Shown piece after piece: positions 62,701-64,000 of a DNA stretch of 64,000 bases. The stretch is taken from positions 37,855 through 101,854 of the forward strand of contig CAZQDZ010000013.1 in assembly GCA_964591455.1 (NCBI GenBank), read 5' to 3'. Made by a program: the position numbers and the translations under genes. Source of the stretch: RFSX01 sp964591455 (GTDB lineage: Bacteria; Bacteroidota; Bacteroidia; Chitinophagales; Saprospiraceae). Numbering within the stretch: the stretch's first letter is position 1; the number at the start of each line of letters is the position of its first letter. The notes under the pieces are model-generated. The model made no database searches, was not told where the DNA came from, and saw only the letters and a list, made by a program, of their open reading frames with translations.

Positions 62701-62770
62701 CCCAACAATATGTAAGTAAAGAGTTATGCAATTCGAATAACATTATAGAAATATTGCTCTTTTTATGCAA
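59741..62770 (-). CDS. Two-component propeller sensor histidine kinase (LytS-type kinase domain)
   Basis: 1009 residues. A membrane-targeting helix or signal (~26-45) is followed by a large periplasmic domain of Reg_prop beta-propeller repeats (~50-640; pieces such as RGLMWLTTDRGVASYDG and NRIWVATNYGLNVLEK), a Y_Y_Y domain (~665-745, ending GKYNWLLGVKNNNNEW), one membrane helix (~762-785) and a short coiled coil. The His-kinase domain has the phospho-His in LRNQMNPHFIYNTLNSIQ (~810-827). The ATP site has PSLVIQPLVENCLKHGF and VLDNGKGL. Similar proteins in Bacteroidota sense polysaccharides or other external cues; the ligand is unknown. It leads an operon with the LytTR gene. Confidence 0.93.
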   Translation of the reverse strand: MHKKSNISIMLFELHNSLLTYCWDRLRAILLLALGVITFTGHIDAQILTNYSIPEGLPSPEVYDIEFDHRGLMWLTTDRGVASYDGYNFTSYNMSDGLSDNTNFEIIKTDSILWFTGYNGTIAYYDGTDFNQPTFNDSLLTSSKGWWIEHIIPQKPDVYYAITKDLLNGFPNQLLSLNLSKGTFEFISYEQLNMSKLGDNYLVDNEAKICYSIESKKYYILQEFRDHKVIVPYPNFILATKNYFELINANQVKQINTKIRIIETTVIDDRLLLCTENGILEYDFESDRLIDLNLLNKYLTTSIKKDSNNQLWISTQNNGIFKVTTSNIKSSQLVAAQHDPRNLYTHNENLIVTSRNSGGIRIFDKSKNEIFSTAQMHSALFHPSLIVNDSILYTCNLSEIKYNKSLNEYLYNPQLYLKDNWREFQKRRNNADYFNNYRTKEIDGKFHFPPHKQVLKLNDGTFLSGSKVLFRHGINKEYSIKLDKINNILQSALDCLHLSNDGTIIICSNSDIYEITDLDNEIISPILNIRVNKVLEDNEYIYFGTIGHGLIMKHIATGGLDTIDASDGLISNLVNDVHIDSKNRIWVATNYGLNVLEKTNGRLPEVVNLITTTEGLLSNYIIDVIEWNNEIWVLTEEGFNYFNYNDLNSDNNSAPLYIRGIDINGQMHLPGLLDLDYNQNDIKISYSALDYTRPAYAIDYRYALVSTGKDTNWVETKTRQAIFTDLDHGKYNWLLGVKNNNNEWSSTPLSIPICINPHFTQTFWFRLLMFLIFCLVVFYVGKFWFRYHDSKIQSQQALQRAELRAKAAELNTLRNQMNPHFIYNTLNSIQNFIFKNNPVKANYLLSRFSKLMRSSLEFSKLENIDITTEVNFLNNYLQLETVRFANLFEYNIDIATDIEHSTQIPSLVIQPLVENCLKHGFSNRDIKGIIDITFKKSQDYIIVQVLDNGKGLSDIIKANKMRVSSTQIINDRLAIINEVYSKDGWLKIQNRNGKLNSGTEVNLKLPILN

Positions 62771-62805
62771 ACTATGTCTAAAAATATGGACTTTTGTAAT
62801 TCAAT

Positions 62806-62879
62806 GGCCCCGTAGTTCAACTGGATAGAATATCAGATTTCGGCTCTGAGGGTTGGGGGTTCGAATCCTCCCGGGGTCA
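62806..62879 (+). tRNA. tRNA-Arg, anticodon TCG
   Basis: 74 bases folding as a cloverleaf. Acceptor 62806-62812 (GGCCCCG) pairs with 62872-62878 (CGGGGTC, one G-U). D-stem GTTC/GAAT. Anticodon stem TCAGA/TCTGA with loop TTTCGGC, anticodon TCG (62840-62842, reads CGA, Arg). T-stem GGGGG/CCTCC with TTCGAAT loop. Discriminator A at 62879; CCA is not encoded, matching the presence of the cca gene. Confidence 0.93.
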
Positions 62880-62974
62880 CTCTTACCATACAAATCCCTT
62901 TATTTGCTTGTATTATTACTGCAAAATGAAGGTTTCCTGACTAATTCAATGTCAGCAATAACTCAAAATAAAGC

Positions 62975-62982
62975 TAAATTTG
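62975..62982 (+). promoter_or_regulatory. -7 promoter box (TAAATTTG) of the LamG gene
   Basis: Exact TAnnTTTG, 15 bases before the ATG at 62997. Confidence 0.5.
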
Positions 62983-62996
62983 AGTAACTTCTCATT

Positions 62997-64000
62997 ATGA
63001 ATCAACTTTCACTATTCATTTCTATAGCACTTTGCATCATATCATTTTGCGTAATTGGGCAAGACCCTGTGTTACACTATTCTTTTAATGGACATGCCTC
63101 TGATTCTTCTGTAAACCAATACCATGGTTTAGTTGTCAATGCAGTACTTACTGAAGATCTGAATGGTAATCCTAATAATGCATACTTTTTTGATGGCAGA
63201 AGTTCATATATATCTGCAGGATCTAATGATGGCTTAAGAATGGATACTGCTTTTACTGTTATGGCTTGTATCATGGCAACAGGAAATGGAACTCCTAGTA
63301 GAGGAGGAATAATAATCAATAAAGAGGGCGAATATTCTTTAGCCCGTTTTGCAAATGGTAGTTTGCGCTTTGCTGTTGCAGATCAGTTTGGATGGGGGGT
63401 TCATCAATTATCTGGAGTTTCTATTCCGTTAAATGTACCTACTCATGTGGCTATGACTTATTCACAGACTTCAGGTTTAATAAATATTTATGTCAACTCT
63501 AATTTAATTCATTCTGAAGGCTTTAATTCTAGAATTGGTGATGAGCATAGTAGTCTAAATGACCTAAGAATAGGTGGACGTCAGTTTTTTGCTCAATATT
63601 TTGAAGGAATCATAGACGATGTTCGAGTATATGATTATGCCTTAAATCAAGAAAATATAATTTGTTCATCTGATGGTCCTCCTTGTATAGAAGGTGATGC
63701 ATGTAATGATGGCAATCCAAACACGAGTAATGACAGAGTTGACAGTAATTGTGATTGTGTAGGCGAATTCGATTGTCTAGGACTGATGCTCAATATAGGC
63801 GATTCATGTAATGATGGCAATCCAAACACGAGTAATGACCAAGTTGACAATAATTGTAACTGTGTAGGCGAATTCGATTGTCCAGGACTGATGCTCAATA
63901 TAGGTGATGTATGTAATGATGGCAATCCAAACACGAGTAATGACAGAGTTGACAGTAATTGTGATTGTGTAGGCGAATTCGATTGTCTAGGACTGATGCT
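62997..64000 (+). CDS. Secreted LamG/concanavalin-like protein with Cys-rich repeats (3' end outside window)
   Basis: An open frame of 334 codons from ATG 62997 to the window edge. A Sec signal peptide (ISIALCIISFCVIGQ, ~8-22) is followed by a LamG/concanavalin-A-like jelly-roll domain (~24-222): DPVLHYSFNG at its start, DGRSSYISAG, and the closing IDDVRVYDYALN typical of LamG_3. From residue ~233 come 35-residue repeats: GDxCNDGNPNTSND, then NCxCVGEFDCxGLMLNI. Such Cys/Asp/Asn repeats are common in large Bacteroidota surface proteins and may bind calcium (inference). A T9SS sorting domain would be expected beyond the window. Confidence 0.88.
   Translation, partial: MNQLSLFISIALCIISFCVIGQDPVLHYSFNGHASDSSVNQYHGLVVNAVLTEDLNGNPNNAYFFDGRSSYISAGSNDGLRMDTAFTVMACIMATGNGTPSRGGIIINKEGEYSLARFANGSLRFAVADQFGWGVHQLSGVSIPLNVPTHVAMTYSQTSGLINIYVNSNLIHSEGFNSRIGDEHSSLNDLRIGGRQFFAQYFEGIIDDVRVYDYALNQENIICSSDGPPCIEGDACNDGNPNTSNDRVDSNCDCVGEFDCLGLMLNIGDSCNDGNPNTSNDQVDNNCNCVGEFDCPGLMLNIGDVCNDGNPNTSNDRVDSNCDCVGEFDCLGLM
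63693..64000 (+). repeat. 105-base tandem coding repeats (35 residues), about 3 visible
   Basis: Copies begin at 63693, 63798 and 63903 (the third cut by the window end). DNA identity is very high, with only a few changes (for example GATGCA, GATTCA and GATGTA at the start), so these are recent duplications prone to copy-number change, unlike the diverged SprB repeats at 13 kb. Confidence 0.92.

Noticed and set aside
63647..63934. Minus-strand frame at the right edge with repeated PSLHxSPILSISP units
   Set aside because: It is the complement of the 105-base repeats of the LamG gene, whose own frame has a signal peptide and a recognisable domain.

Overview
The window looks like chromosomal DNA of a Bacteroidota bacterium, most likely a Saprospiria/Lewinella-type marine heterotroph. 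The evidence is low to moderate G+C by eye, no clear Shine-Dalgarno sequences, many TTG starts, TAnnTTTG-type -7 promoter boxes, SprB-repeat and LamG secreted proteins with a type IX secretion (T9SS) C-terminal domain, DUF5686 and DUF1573 proteins, a LytS/LytTR sensor with a two-component propeller, and a Bacteroidota-order dcw cluster. I saw no transposase, integrase, phage gene or CRISPR array. The assignment below phylum is inference.

Layout. 1-8.9 kb: the 3' end of nhaB, dusB-cca, a DUF5686 outer-membrane protein, a sodium:solute symporter and apbE. 9.0-10.6 kb: a two-gene unit encoding a membrane-anchored PspA-like coiled-coil protein and a second coiled-coil protein. 10.8-18.1 kb: a 1708-residue cell-surface adhesin, a strong terminator, a possible short RNA, an unrecognised lipoprotein and a two-domain VOC protein. 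18.6-23.0 kb (minus): a DUF2130 protein, then the yidC-gpsA pair. 23.2-28.8 kb: a COG2509-type flavoprotein, then a tight operon of sigma factor, transmembrane TPR protein and secreted TPR-CHAT protease. 28.8-35.9 kb: UvrD/PcrA helicase, CPBP protease, DoxX protein, YjjG-type nucleotidase, potassium channel, YaaA and DUF1573 protein. 36.1-39.3 kb: a fused 2-oxoacid dehydrogenase E1 and a dolichol-phosphate-mannose synthase-like transferase.

39.8-55.2 kb is the complete division and cell-wall cluster mraZ-rsmH-ftsL-ftsI-murE-mraY-murD-ftsW-murG-murC-ftsQ-ftsA-ftsZ. It makes lipid II (MurE, MraY, MurD, MurG, MurC), polymerises septal wall (FtsW/FtsI) and builds the Z-ring (FtsA/FtsZ, FtsQ/FtsL). 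Two TGGGA boxes 10 bp apart precede mraZ, as expected for MraZ autoregulation. A strong hairpin plus T-tract lies between murE and mraY, and a tandem array of structured, terminator-ending units follows ftsZ.

56.2-64 kb: a FucP-type sugar transporter, a thioredoxin-fold protein lacking its CxxC, the LytTR regulator and its propeller histidine kinase, tRNA-Arg(UCG), and the start of a secreted LamG protein with 105-bp repeats that runs off the window. Between the regulator gene and the thioredoxin-fold gene are two identical 16-bp direct repeats with 21-bp period that match the known LytTR binding pattern, which suggests that gene is a target of the adjacent sensor pair.

The observations most worth following are the LytTR operator and its thioredoxin-like target, the sigma/TPR/CHAT operon, the A-B-A-B-A array after ftsZ, the murE-mraY attenuator-like hairpin, and the PspA-like pair.
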